64,000 bases of DNA from CAZSAK01 sp964605155 (GCA_964605155.1 CAZSAK010000017.1:1-64000), one strand, 5' to 3'; counted from the stretch's first letter, positions 46,534 through 56,087 are shown. Translations and numbers: made by a program. The notes: generated by a model from the letters alone, not told the origin.

Positions 46534-46727
46534 GGTTCCAAAACGCTCCTTTTGCCTTATTTATTAACTTGATATATATAGTAGAATTAATCCAGCCGGA
46601 ATTTTATATCTTATGCACGACAAGCCTGTAAAAAGATCGGCAACCTATTATAAAGATTGTTATTTCAGGCTCAAGTCAGCTGGATTACTCGTCATTATGT
46701 ATTCACCATACGCAAAACATACTCAAA

Positions 46728-46895
46728 ATTAGCGAGCGTGGGCGAGACTAGACAAAAATGAACGAGGAACCGGAGTTTACACGCAGTCTGCCACATTCGC
46801 GGCCCCGGATTCTAAGTTCATTTTTCCTCGGTACCCCCGTGGGGTGAACGCAGTATCGCCGAGCGCAGCATTTTTGACCCTGTTCTGCTCGATTT
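46728..46895. repeat. Palindromic intergenic element
   Basis: AAAAATGAAC (46754-46763) and GTTCATTTTT (46816-46825) form perfect arms. The adjoining bases (GAGGAACCGG and CCGGATTCTA) pair imperfectly, so a stem of over 20 bp with a loop of about 30 is possible. Flanking GAGCG-rich sequences on both sides are also partly inverted. The make-up resembles dispersed REP-like intergenic elements. I found no second copy in this window. Confidence 0.5.
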
Positions 46896-46946
46896 CCAGT
46901 ACTACCTATGATCCAATGACACAAAATTCAAGTACTATGCCCTGAT

Positions 46947-48581
46947 ATGGACATTCACACCGTTGAAACAACACCGTTCGAAGGACAAAAACCGGGCACT
47001 TCGGGACTGCGGAAAAAGGTCACGGTCTTTCAGCAGCCCCATTACCTGGAAAACTTCGTACAATCCGTATTCGACTGTCTGGAAGACTACAGGGAACAGA
47101 CCCTCATTGTGGGGGGTGACGGACGCTATCATAATCTTGCCGCCATCCAGACCATCATCAGGATGGCAGCCGCCAACGGCGTCGGCAAGGTCATCGTCGG
47201 CCAGAATGGCCTGCTTTCCACACCCGCGGTGTCGTGTCTGATCCGCAAGCATAAAGCCTTCGGCGGCATCATCCTCTCGGCCAGCCACAACCCCGGAGGA
47301 CCCAGGGGCGATTTCGGCATAAAATACAACACCCGCAACGGTGGACCGGCCCCTGAGCACCTCACCGATTCTATATATAAACGGACCCTGGAAATTGATC
47401 GTTACCGCACAATAAACAGCCCGGACATCGACCTTGCCAGGCAGGACAGGCTCCAGGTGGGTGACATGGCCGTGCTGGTCGTCGATCCGGTCGCCGACTA
47501 CGCCGATCTGATGGAACACCTGTTCGACTTCGACCAGATCAGAGCCATGTTCGAAGCCGGGCTGTTTCACATGTGTTTCGACGCCATGCACGCCGTTACC
47601 GGGCCGTATGCCTTCAACATTCTCGAAGAACGGCTGGGCGCACTGCTCGGCACCGTGATCAACGGTATACCGTTGCCGGATTTCGGCGGCGGTCATCCCG
47701 ACCCGAACCTGACATATGCCCACGAGTTGGCGGATATCATGAATTCCATCAACGCGCCCGATTTCGGTGCGGCCTCGGACGGTGACGGTGACCGTAACAT
47801 GATCTTCGGCAAACGGTTTTTCGTAACTCCCAGTGACAGTCTGGCGGTGCTCGCCGCCAATGCCAAATATGTCCCCGGCTATCGCAACGGCCTGTCCGGT
47901 GTCGCCCGCTCCATGCCGACCAGCCAGGCGATCGACCGGGTCGCCGATGCGCTCGGCATCGAATGTTATGAAACCCCGACCGGCTGGAAGTTTTTCGGAA
48001 ATCTGCTCGACAGCGGCAGGATCAACCTGTGCGGCGAGGAAAGTTTTGGTAACGGCTCCGACCATATCCGCGAAAAAGACGGATTGTGGGCGGTGCTGTT
48101 CTGGCTGAATATCATCGCCGCCCGTCGCCAGTCCGTCGAACAGATCGTGCGCGAACACTGGGCGACATACGGCAGGAACTACTACACCCGCCACGACTAT
48201 GAAGACCTGGAACAGGCCATTGCCGATGAAATGATGTCGGATCTTGGTAACAAGATCACTGTCCTGAAGGGAAAACGGATCGGCAACCGGCCCATCGTCA
48301 TCAGTGACGATTTCAGTTATACCGATCCGGTGGACCACAGCACTACGGAACACCAGGGCATCAGGATCTGCCTGGATGACGGCTCACGGATGATATTCCG
48401 GCTCTCCGGCACCGGCACCGGCGGCGCAACGCTGCGTATCTATATAGAAAACTATGAACCCGATCCGGCAAAACACAACGTGGACACCCAGACTGTACTG
48501 GCGCCCCTGATCGATGCGGCCAATGAACTCTCCGGCATCCTCAAGCGTACCGGCCGCGGCGCACCCACCGTGATCACGTAA
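46947..48581 (+). CDS. pgm: Phosphoglucomutase (alpha-D-glucose phosphate-specific)
   Basis: It interconverts glucose 1-phosphate and glucose 6-phosphate, feeding or draining glycogen. The 544-residue protein has the phosphoserine loop ILSASHNPGG (Ser about 113), the metal loop ASDGDGDRNM, the sugar-binding GEESFGNGSDH and the phosphate-binding FRLSGTGTGGATLR. The start at 46947 has no clear ribosome-binding site. It is followed by ppsA on the same strand after 147 bases. Confidence 0.95.
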   Translation: MDIHTVETTPFEGQKPGTSGLRKKVTVFQQPHYLENFVQSVFDCLEDYREQTLIVGGDGRYHNLAAIQTIIRMAAANGVGKVIVGQNGLLSTPAVSCLIRKHKAFGGIILSASHNPGGPRGDFGIKYNTRNGGPAPEHLTDSIYKRTLEIDRYRTINSPDIDLARQDRLQVGDMAVLVVDPVADYADLMEHLFDFDQIRAMFEAGLFHMCFDAMHAVTGPYAFNILEERLGALLGTVINGIPLPDFGGGHPDPNLTYAHELADIMNSINAPDFGAASDGDGDRNMIFGKRFFVTPSDSLAVLAANAKYVPGYRNGLSGVARSMPTSQAIDRVADALGIECYETPTGWKFFGNLLDSGRINLCGEESFGNGSDHIREKDGLWAVLFWLNIIAARRQSVEQIVREHWATYGRNYYTRHDYEDLEQAIADEMMSDLGNKITVLKGKRIGNRPIVISDDFSYTDPVDHSTTEHQGIRICLDDGSRMIFRLSGTGTGGATLRIYIENYEPDPAKHNVDTQTVLAPLIDAANELSGILKRTGRGAPTVIT

Positions 48582-48728
48582 TGGTAATCCAGATATCCTG
48601 TCAGGTGGCTTTCCCGCCCATATGATAATCAGTATCATGGTAGATTCAGGTTACCGGTTCGGCAATCGCAACAGGCCCCCGAAGATATTTCACACGCAAC
48701 CATATTTATTCAGACTTTTTAATTATAT

Positions 48729-51137
48729 ATGCAGTATATCCGCCGCTTCTCCGAACTGAACATGGACGATGTGCCGCTGGTAGGCGGCAAGAATGCATCG
48801 CTGGGTGAGATGTACAGCTCGCTATCATCGCTGGGCATCAAGGTTCCCAACGGCTTCACCATCACCGCGGACGGTTACCGCCACTTCATCGAGCATAATC
48901 AGCTGCAGGACAAGATCGACGAGACCCTGTCGAAGCTGGATACCCATAACTACACCTCGCTCGCCGCCGCGGGTGCGTCCATTCGCGAAGGAATCATGCA
49001 CGGTGACATGCCCGATGACCTGGTCGAGGAGATCTTCCGGGGCTACGATGAACTGGCACAGGAATACGGCGACAATCCGGATGTCGCGGTGAGGAGTTCC
49101 GCCACCGCCGAAGACTTGCCCGGCGCCTCATTCGCGGGACAACAGGAGACCTATCTCAATATCCGCGGCAGGAAGAACCTGGTATCGACCTGCCGCCAGG
49201 TGTTCGCCTCGCTGTTTACCGACCGCGCCATCTCCTACCGGGTAGACAAGGGCTTTGCCGACATGGATATCGCGTTGTCGATCGGAATACAAAAGATGGT
49301 GCGCTCGGATATCGGCTGCTCCGGTGTGATGTTCACCATCGACACCGAAACGGGATTTCGCGATGTCGTCTTTATCACCGCTGCATACGGCCTCGGCGAA
49401 AACATCGTCCAGGGCAAGGTGAATCCAGATGAGTTTTATGTCTTCAAGCCCACGCTGGAAAAGGGCTGCAGGCCGATTCTCAAACGCCAGCTCGGTGACA
49501 AGGCCATCAAGATGATCTACACCAGCGACTCTATCGCGGGGATCTCGACACGCAATGTCCATGTGCAACGCGAGGGCCGCGAGAAATTTGCCCTCACCGA
49601 CGACGAGGTGCTGGAACTGGCACGCTACGGCGTCACGATCGAAAATCATTACTCAAAACGCGCAGGGAAACCCATGCCAATGGATATCGAATGGGCCAGG
49701 GACGGCGAGACAAATGAACTGTTTATCCTGCAGGCGCGCCCGGAAACGGTGCAGGCGAGCGCCGACACCCACTTCCGTGAAACCTTTACGCTGAAGACCC
49801 GTGGCAATGTACTCGCTACAGGCAAGAGTGTCGGGCAACGGATCGCCACGGGCAACGCGCGCGTGATACTGGAGGCGGCACAGATGGGTGAACTCAAGCC
49901 CGGCGAGATACTGGTATCCGATATCACCGACCCGGACTGGGAACCGGTAATGAAGATCGCTGCGGGGATCGTCACCAACCGCGGCGGGCGCACCTGTCAT
50001 GCCGCGATCGTCGCGCGGGAACTCGGCATCCCCGCCGTCGTCGGTTGCGGCGATGCTACCCAGGTTATCAATTCCGGCCTGCCGGTCACCGTCTCATGTG
50101 CCGAGGGTGATACCGGTTACATCTATGAAGGTGCACAGGAATTCGAAAAGAACCGCATCGACCTGACGGACATCAAGCAACTCAAGACACGGATCATGGT
50201 CAATATCGCCAACCCTGAGCAGGCATTCGATGTCTCGAGGCTACCCTGTGACGGCGTGGGTCTGGCACGTCTTGAGTTCATCATCAACACCAGCATCCGT
50301 ATCCATCCCCGTGCCCTCATCGAATATGACACACTCGACAAGGATACCCGGAAAAAGATTGACCGGATCACCGCCGGCTACCCCGACCGCAAGACCTTTT
50401 ATATCCAGCGACTTGCTGAAGGAGTCGGGATGATCGCGGCGGCCTTCCATCCCAGGCAGGTCATCGTCCGCTTCAGCGACTTCAAGTCCAACGAATACGC
50501 ATCCTTGATCGGCGGTGGCGGATTCGAGCCGACAGAAGAAAACCCGATGATCGGCTTCCGCGGCGCGGGTCGCTATTTCTCGGAACAGTTCGAGGAATGT
50601 TTCATCCTCGAATGTCAGGCCATCAAGGCCGTTCGCGAAGAGATGGGACTTGATAACGTCTCTGTAATGATCCCATTCGTCCGCACCGTAGAAGAATCCA
50701 GGAGCGTGCTGGAACTGATGTCGAAGCAGGGCCTGAAACGCGGTGAACACGGTCTTGATATCTACATGATGTGCGAGATACCCGTCAACGCCCTGCTGGC
50801 CGGAGAATTCCTCGAGAATTTCGACGGCTTTTCCATCGGGTCAAATGACCTGACGCAACTGACACTGGGCGTCGATCGCGATTCGAGCATCGTCACCAGT
50901 TTCGACGAACGCAACCCCGCTGTATTGATACTGATGGAAATGGCCATCAAGGCCTGCAAGAAGGAGAACAAGTATGTCGGTATCTGTGGACAGGCGCCGT
51001 CCGACTATCCCGAGATCGCAAGGTGGCTGGTGCAACACGACATCGATTCGATATCGCTCAACCCGGACAGCGTGCTTTCGATTACCCAGGTCATTAACGA
51101 CATCGAACAGCAGGCACACCACAAGAAATCAAATTGA
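48729..51137 (+). CDS. ppsA: Phosphoenolpyruvate synthase
   Basis: PpsA makes PEP from pyruvate and ATP, allowing gluconeogenesis and hence glycogen formation. The 802-residue protein has an ATP-grasp N-terminus (VGGKNASLGEM, VRSSATAEDLPGASFAGQQET). The swivelling histidine is in GGRTCHAAIVAREL (about H424). The C-terminal PEP domain contains GFRGAGRY, MIPFVRTVEE and GSNDLTQLTLG. There is no strong ribosome-binding site before ATG 48729. Confidence 0.96.
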   Translation: MQYIRRFSELNMDDVPLVGGKNASLGEMYSSLSSLGIKVPNGFTITADGYRHFIEHNQLQDKIDETLSKLDTHNYTSLAAAGASIREGIMHGDMPDDLVEEIFRGYDELAQEYGDNPDVAVRSSATAEDLPGASFAGQQETYLNIRGRKNLVSTCRQVFASLFTDRAISYRVDKGFADMDIALSIGIQKMVRSDIGCSGVMFTIDTETGFRDVVFITAAYGLGENIVQGKVNPDEFYVFKPTLEKGCRPILKRQLGDKAIKMIYTSDSIAGISTRNVHVQREGREKFALTDDEVLELARYGVTIENHYSKRAGKPMPMDIEWARDGETNELFILQARPETVQASADTHFRETFTLKTRGNVLATGKSVGQRIATGNARVILEAAQMGELKPGEILVSDITDPDWEPVMKIAAGIVTNRGGRTCHAAIVARELGIPAVVGCGDATQVINSGLPVTVSCAEGDTGYIYEGAQEFEKNRIDLTDIKQLKTRIMVNIANPEQAFDVSRLPCDGVGLARLEFIINTSIRIHPRALIEYDTLDKDTRKKIDRITAGYPDRKTFYIQRLAEGVGMIAAAFHPRQVIVRFSDFKSNEYASLIGGGGFEPTEENPMIGFRGAGRYFSEQFEECFILECQAIKAVREEMGLDNVSVMIPFVRTVEESRSVLELMSKQGLKRGEHGLDIYMMCEIPVNALLAGEFLENFDGFSIGSNDLTQLTLGVDRDSSIVTSFDERNPAVLILMEMAIKACKKENKYVGICGQAPSDYPEIARWLVQHDIDSISLNPDSVLSITQVINDIEQQAHHKKSN

Positions 51138-51154
51138 TAATCCGGCGCTGCCGG

Positions 51155-51439
51155 TCAAACCAGAAAGAAAACTGAAACACCCAAAAACAGCAATATCACC
51201 CAGCCCAGCATCGCAACAGCCGCGGATGAGTTTTGTGGTGTTTTGAAATCGGACGCAAAATATGCCATGAATCCCCACGTCAGAAGATAATCTGACCAGA
51301 AGTCACTGAACCATACCATGGTACCGGCCAGCAAAATCAGGACAGAACCGGCAAACAGCATCTCCCCTTCCCTGAAAAACACCAATCTCAGGATGATCAA
51401 CAAGGCTATGCCGGCAAAGACTGTGCGACTTTCTCTCAT
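51155..51439 (-). CDS. Small hydrophobic membrane protein
   Basis: I do not recognise the family. The 94-residue product (ATG 51439, GAAGG 11 bases upstream) has three or four hydrophobic segments, including IALLIILRLVFF, MLFAGSVLILLAGTMVWF and AMLGWVILLFLGVSVFFL. It converges with ppsA, with 17 bases between stops. Confidence 0.55.
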   Translation of the reverse strand: MRESRTVFAGIALLIILRLVFFREGEMLFAGSVLILLAGTMVWFSDFWSDYLLTWGFMAYFASDFKTPQNSSAAVAMLGWVILLFLGVSVFFLV

Positions 51440-51779
51440 GGTGTCAGGCACCTTCGGTTAAATAATCTGCTTGTTTTCCAGATTTGGACAAGGCCGATGG
51501 ACGTGTATCTTGTATATAGCGTCGCTGATCCGGGGAACCTGAACGGCAATACAACCCGGCAATCCTTGCCGTGACGGGTAAACTCATTGCGGCAATCCTT
51601 GTGCCGGTCTCGAACTCCCGCTCTAGCGATCTGGGTATGTGATCCATACCATCACAGCAATATCAACAGCTTACAAATCAATATCGCACGTCAATAAAAC
51701 CTGGAACGGCGCTTGCAATCACACTGTTCAGCAACGCGGTCAAACCGATGATCGCGCAACCATAAAAATGGAGAAGTGT
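51440..51779. other. Region upstream of motA
   Basis: It must contain the stator promoter; no clear sigma70 or sigma28 hexamers were found. A 12-base direct repeat CGGCAATCCTTG occurs twice, near 51563 and 51591. The first copy forms a small hairpin, CGGCAA-TCC-TTGCCG. A leftward frame at 51444-51647 is not convincing. Confidence 0.4.
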
Positions 51780-52580
51780 ATGAATCAATCGACTCTGTTG
51801 GGATTGGGGGGCGGTTTGGCGCTGGTGATCGGCATGATGGTGATGTCGCCGGAACACATGGGCGCATTCTTCAACCTGCCGGGCCTGATCGTGGTTCTGG
51901 GCGGAACGCTGATGGCCACCTTGATCAGCCGTCCGATCAGGGATGTCTATGCCGTACTGCGCGGACTCCCGGGGCTGTTCAGCGACAGGCCCAGCATGCT
52001 GCATCAGGACATCAATCACCTGCTGAACTTCGCACGCAGTTATCGTTCCTATTCCATCGAAAACGCTGAGCGACAACTGGCCAACATGGGCAATATGTTT
52101 TTGAAAAACAGCCTGCGCCGGGTACTGGATAATGAACCCACGGAGGACCTGCTCAAATTCATGCAATGGCGTATCTCCGGGATCCGCAATACCGAACAGA
52201 ACAAGGTGCAGATTCTCTATACCATGGCGACATTCGCCCCGGCCTTCGGCATGCTCGGCACCTTGTTCGGACTGATCCAGATGCTGTCGGTCATTGGCGA
52301 CAGCGGCCTGAGCGAGATCGGCGGTGCCATGGCCTTCGCCATGATCACCACGGTATACGGTATCATCCTGTCCAACCTGTTCTTCAAGCCGCTCGCCATC
52401 AAGATGGAACGCCGGATGAATCACCGCATCACCCGCCTGAACGTGCTCATGGAAGGCGTGATCCAGGTCCACCAGCGCCGGCACCCGACACAGATCCTTG
52501 AAACGCTGGATGCCTATTACAGCCAGCATCAACCTGAGACGGAACCCGATAACAGGCTCACCCTTGTGAAAGAGAGCTGA
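51780..52580 (+). CDS. motA: Flagellar motor stator protein, MotA/PomA type
   Basis: With MotB it forms the ion channel that powers flagellar rotation. The real start is ATG 51780 (GGAG seven bases upstream), giving 266 residues; the frame is open for 47 more codons. There are four membrane helices: two near the N-terminus (LLGLGGGLALVIGMMVM, LPGLIVVLGGTLMATLI) and two late (FAPAFGMLGTLFGLIQML, AMAFAMITTVYGIILSNLFF). The cytoplasmic loop has the charged residues expected to face the rotor. motB follows without a gap. Confidence 0.9.
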   Translation: MNQSTLLGLGGGLALVIGMMVMSPEHMGAFFNLPGLIVVLGGTLMATLISRPIRDVYAVLRGLPGLFSDRPSMLHQDINHLLNFARSYRSYSIENAERQLANMGNMFLKNSLRRVLDNEPTEDLLKFMQWRISGIRNTEQNKVQILYTMATFAPAFGMLGTLFGLIQMLSVIGDSGLSEIGGAMAFAMITTVYGIILSNLFFKPLAIKMERRMNHRITRLNVLMEGVIQVHQRRHPTQILETLDAYYSQHQPETEPDNRLTLVKES

Positions 52581-53429
52581 GTGTTGAACGCGAAACCTGA
52601 CTCGATTCAACAGGCCGGTAACAATACGCCCGTCCCTTATGTCCCCGGCAGTCCACCCGGACTCGATGACAACGATTACGCCGTTGACTCGATCGTCAAA
52701 CATGACAGCTGGTCAATGAGTTTCATCGACCTGCTGACACTGCTACTTGCATTATTCGTACTACTCCTGTCGTTCAAGAATGACGGCAATCCGGAAAATA
52801 TACCCGTTGCTACGGCAAAGGCCACGCCTCAAACCCTGACGGTGATTCACAGCGACGAACCCATACCGGTCTCGCCGTTTGCATCCGTACCGGATGACAC
52901 GCAGGCGCCTATGGTGCTGACCGAAACGGACACCACCACGTATCCGCGCAGTGTGATCGAAGAGATCGTGGCAAAACTCACCAAGGATTACGATCAACAG
53001 GATGTCGCACACAAGGAACTGCGCATCAGCTCAGGCACCGACAGCATCAATCTCGAAATCAGCGAGGCCATCCTGTTCGCACCGGCCAGCGACAAGCTGA
53101 CCGTTACGGGTAACCAGATACTCGAGCAACTGGCCGGTGTACTGGTCGAATATCCCTTCCGCCTGTCCGTCGAGGGCCATACCGATAACGTGCCCATCAA
53201 CTCCGCGCAATTTCCCTCCAACTGGGAATTGTCGGCGGCGCGTGCCACCCGCGTCACGCGCCGGCTGATCGATAACGGCTTTCCCGCTGCATCGATCCGC
53301 AGCATCGGTTACGGCGACACGCGCCCGATCGCCACTAACGATTCCCCCGAGGGACGGGCCCGAAACCGCCGCGTATCGATCGTTATGGATCTGTCGGATA
53401 ATGACGTTACACGAACCGCAGGCAACTGA
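52581..53429 (+). CDS. motB: Flagellar motor stator protein, MotB/PomB type
   Basis: The 282-residue protein has a single membrane helix (SFIDLLTLLLALFVLLLSF, about residues 48-66) with the ion-binding Asp at its start. A periplasmic linker follows, then an OmpA/MotB peptidoglycan-binding domain (SVEGHTDNVPIN, NWELSAARATRVTRRL, GYGDTRPIATN, GRARNRRVSIVM). The start is GTG directly after the motA stop, with AGAGAG upstream. No chemotaxis genes flank it, so it is a separate stator unit. Confidence 0.9.
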   Translation: MLNAKPDSIQQAGNNTPVPYVPGSPPGLDDNDYAVDSIVKHDSWSMSFIDLLTLLLALFVLLLSFKNDGNPENIPVATAKATPQTLTVIHSDEPIPVSPFASVPDDTQAPMVLTETDTTTYPRSVIEEIVAKLTKDYDQQDVAHKELRISSGTDSINLEISEAILFAPASDKLTVTGNQILEQLAGVLVEYPFRLSVEGHTDNVPINSAQFPSNWELSAARATRVTRRLIDNGFPAASIRSIGYGDTRPIATNDSPEGRARNRRVSIVMDLSDNDVTRTAGN

Positions 53430-53455
53430 ACCATCCCGACATCGATTTAGTTGCA

Positions 53456-55264
53456 TCAGTACAGATAGACCGCACCACTGCGGCTGGCCGAATTGTCGGC
53501 CTGGTCGCCTCCCATACCCGTAGCATTGCTGGCCTCGTTGTAGGCACCGACGGCCAGAATATCGCCGTCGGTTGATAGAGCGATGTCGATACCAAACTGG
53601 TCGTTCGCATCGGTGTTCGATGACTTGATGTAGGCCTGTTCTGTCCAGTTACCGCCACCATCACGGGTAAAGAGATAGACCGCGCCGCTGACGATGGCCG
53701 AGTTATTGGCTGAGTCGCCGTTGATACCGGAAGTATTGCTGTCTTCCCGGGAGGCCCCGACGGCCAGGGTATTGCCGTCGGCGGCAAGGTCGAGACTGCT
53801 ACTGAAGAAGTCACCTGCCTCTGCGTTCGATGCCTTGATGTAGGCCTGCTGACTCCAGTTCGCGCCGCTGCGGGTAAAGACATATACCGCACCGCTTTCG
53901 CCTGCCAGGTTGTCGGCCTGGTTGCCATCGATACTGGTAGCGCTGCTGTCCTCGAGGCGGGCACCGACGGCCAGTGTGTTGCCGTCGTCTGCAAGATCGA
54001 CCACATAACCGAAGCGATCACCTGCCCCCGTGTTCGATGCCTTTAGGTAGGCCTGCTGACTCCAGCTTGTGCCGCTGCGGGTAAAGACATACACCGCGCC
54101 GCTATCGACAGCCGAGTTGTCGCTCTGATTACCGTCGACGCCGGTGGCGTTGCTGGCCTCGAGCTGGGCCCCGACGGCCAGGGTGTTGCCGTCGGCGGCA
54201 AGGGCTACGCTGATGCCGAAATCATCGAGCGCCCCTGTGTTCGAGGCCTTGATATAGGCCTGCTGGCTCCAGCTCGAACCGGTGCGAGTAAAGATATAGA
54301 CGGCACCGCTGCCGCTGGCCGAATTGTCACTGTCATTACCATCGATAGCGGTTGCGTTACTGTCCTCATCGGTCGCACCGACGGCCAGCGTATTGCCGTC
54401 GGCGGTAAGGGCTACGCTGGCACCGAAACGGTCATCCACCTCCGTGTTCGAGGCCTTGACGTAGGCCTGCTGACTCCAGCTCGCACCGCTGCGGGTAAAG
54501 ATATAGACAGCACCACTGCCGGTAGCGGAATTATTGTCCTGCACACCATCGATACCGGTGGCGTTGCTCGACTCGAGGTAGGCCCCGACGGCCAGCGTGT
54601 CGCCGTCGGCGGCAAGCGCGACACTGTAACCGAAAAAGTCACCGGACTCCGTGTTCGATGCCTTGATATAGGCCTGCTGGTTCCACCCGGTGTTGTCCCG
54701 GGTATAAATGTATACCGCGCCACTGAAATTGGCGGAATTGTCGGTCTGGACACTATTGATACCGGTAGCATTGCTCGACTCGGCGGTGGATCCCACAGCC
54801 AGGGTGTTGCCATCGGTGGATATGGCAACACTGAATCCAAATTGATCATCTGCCCCGGTGTTCGATGCCTTCGCATAGCCGATCGCTTCAATCATCGTTC
54901 CGCTGACATTGACCGGTGCGGAGTCGGTGCACGTATTGGCGTTACAGGCCTGGAGGATATAGCGGGCATTGATGCGGGCGGGAAGTGAAACCACGAGATC
55001 ATGTGCTTGCGCATTGGCCTTGATTGTAGCAACGAGTGTATATCCCGAAACACTATCAGGATCTTCCAGCAAGCGGTACTCGGTCTCGCCTGTGACGTCA
55101 CCCCAGCTGAAATGAAAGGTCTTGATACTCTGAAACGTAAGGCTCAACACCGGGGCATCCGGCTCACCGGCATCACCCCCGCCGCCTCCACTGCAGGCAC
55201 TGAGCAGCAACATCGACAACATCGACAACCATTCCTGCACGGAATACATGCGTGTGGGTCTCAT
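53456..55264 (-). CDS. Lipoprotein with seven FG-GAP-like repeats (predicted seven-bladed propeller)
   Basis: The function is unknown; such proteins often lie at the cell surface and bind proteins or sugars. The 602-residue product has a lipoprotein signal (LLLSAC, Cys 24), a Gly-rich spacer, an Fn3-like domain (about 36-125), then seven repeats of about 66 residues. Each repeat contains AY-x-KASNT, D-x-FG, DGNTLAVGA, SNATG and SGAVY-x-FTR. The repeat count fits a closed propeller ending with the strand AVYLY. AAGGGG precedes the ATG. It is convergent with motB. Confidence 0.85.
   Translation of the reverse strand: MRPTRMYSVQEWLSMLSMLLLSACSGGGGGDAGEPDAPVLSLTFQSIKTFHFSWGDVTGETEYRLLEDPDSVSGYTLVATIKANAQAHDLVVSLPARINARYILQACNANTCTDSAPVNVSGTMIEAIGYAKASNTGADDQFGFSVAISTDGNTLAVGSTAESSNATGINSVQTDNSANFSGAVYIYTRDNTGWNQQAYIKASNTESGDFFGYSVALAADGDTLAVGAYLESSNATGIDGVQDNNSATGSGAVYIFTRSGASWSQQAYVKASNTEVDDRFGASVALTADGNTLAVGATDEDSNATAIDGNDSDNSASGSGAVYIFTRTGSSWSQQAYIKASNTGALDDFGISVALAADGNTLAVGAQLEASNATGVDGNQSDNSAVDSGAVYVFTRSGTSWSQQAYLKASNTGAGDRFGYVVDLADDGNTLAVGARLEDSSATSIDGNQADNLAGESGAVYVFTRSGANWSQQAYIKASNAEAGDFFSSSLDLAADGNTLAVGASREDSNTSGINGDSANNSAIVSGAVYLFTRDGGGNWTEQAYIKSSNTDANDQFGIDIALSTDGDILAVGAYNEASNATGMGGDQADNSASRSGAVYLY
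53470..54880 (-). repeat. Seven tandem coding repeats of about 200 bp
   Basis: These encode the seven propeller blades of the lipoprotein. Segments such as the one encoding SWSQQAY and ADGNTLAVGA are nearly identical between the inner copies, which would favour recombination and copy-number change. Confidence 0.8.
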
Positions 55265-55690
55265 GGTTTCCCCTTTCCCTGCCGGTGTGTCGGCAGTCAG
55301 ACCGGATTTAACGTTACGTTTTTCAGCCCCGGGAATAATCGGGCCGGATTACAATTACCTCTGATGCTTAACTAAAATTGTACTATGAGAATGTTTTTTT
55401 CAATCCTCACACCGGGCACAGTGGCGATTGGACTAAAGTGGGTAGGTGAAGTGGTGATTATAGCACTTGTGATGGAGTTTTGGTCCAGTCTATAGAGGAA
55501 ATCCAGCCGGGATCTGGAGCCGGTTCGGCCGTCGATTTCCCCCAGGTAATTTCTCCCAGGAAATATCCCGGAGTAGCGGCTCGCCCGGGGCTACGTCGCC
55601 GCGCTGCCGTAAATCGATTGCCGGATCAATCCGGGATCGTCTTAATTATTCAATAAAGCCGGCTGACCGATACGACCGGTCTGTATAACA
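55265..55690. other. Intergenic region left of the small WYF/GPY-motif gene
   Basis: This 426-base stretch holds no convincing ORF or RNA gene. It contains G+C-rich, partly palindromic sequence around 55510-55620 (CCCAGG/CCTGGG-like elements) and must carry the promoter of the FG-GAP lipoprotein at its left end. Confidence 0.4.
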
Positions 55691-55912
55691 TCACCGGCCC
55701 CCGGTATCGCCGTTGATCTGAAATTCGTCCTTCATCTCTTCCAGGAAGATCTCGGCTTCCATCCTGTCCACGTACGGACCCATTGGTTTACCGCCACGAA
55801 TCCAGAAATACCAGCCGTTTTCCTTGCAGTCCGACAGCGAAAGAAAGAACATCCGCTCCGTGCGAAAATAGAACGTTCTTTGACGAGATGCTGAAGAATT
55901 CATGTAACTCAT
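55691..55912 (-). CDS. Small protein with a WYF/GPY motif (DUF6316-like)
   Basis: The function is unknown. The 73-residue product (ATG 55912, GGGGGAG five bases upstream) contains ENGWYFWIRGGKPMGPYVDRMEAEIFLEEM. This WYF...GP(Y/F)...A...L pattern is seen in small gammaproteobacterial proteins of unknown role. A rho-independent terminator hairpin lies only 33 bases before its start codon, suggesting leader control. Confidence 0.7.
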   Translation of the reverse strand: MSYMNSSASRQRTFYFRTERMFFLSLSDCKENGWYFWIRGGKPMGPYVDRMEAEIFLEEMKDEFQINGDTGGR

Positions 55913-55945
55913 GTCACTCCCCCTCATAAATATACTTTTTTATTG

Positions 55946-55974
55946 AAAAAAATCCCCGTTACAAGGTAACGGGG
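55946..55974 (-). terminator. Terminator hairpin in front of the 55912 start codon
   Basis: Read leftward, CCCCGTTAC-CTT-GTAACGGGG is a perfect 9-bp stem followed by A and seven T residues. It ends 33 bases before the start of the small gene on the same strand. It is either an attenuator of that gene or the end of a short unseen transcript. Confidence 0.75.
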
Positions 55975-56054
55975 TATAAAATGAGTGTAAGTCTTAAGGA
56001 AGATAAAAGTATCTAAAACAAAACGTCAGTGACTTTAATTTAACAGGAGGCAAT

Positions 56055-56087
56055 CAAGTGTTACGTTTGTAATAATCGTAACACTTG
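56055..56087. repeat. Perfect 11-bp inverted repeat, possible operator
   Basis: CAAGTGTTACG and CGTAACACTTG flank an 11-base A+T-rich spacer. The shape fits a binding site for a dimeric regulator. It lies about 145 bases upstream of the small gene at 55912 and 340 bases upstream of the outer-membrane protein gene. Confidence 0.6.

Noticed and set aside
46534..46650. Sigma32 heat-shock promoter of htpG
   Set aside because: A CTTGTC sequence occurs, but no CCCCAT-like -10 follows at the right distance.
46935..48353. A 472-codon open frame antisense to pgm
   Set aside because: It mirrors the pgm gene almost exactly, has no start context and no protein signatures. Strong codon bias of pgm explains the long antisense frame.
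51444..51647. Leftward 67-codon frame upstream of motA
   Set aside because: Its start context is poor and the sequence contains direct repeats that look non-coding. It also covers the probable motA promoter area.
51678..52703. A 341-codon open frame antisense to motA and the start of motB
   Set aside because: The sense frames give clear MotA and MotB proteins. The antisense product is His/Gln-rich with no recognisable domain.
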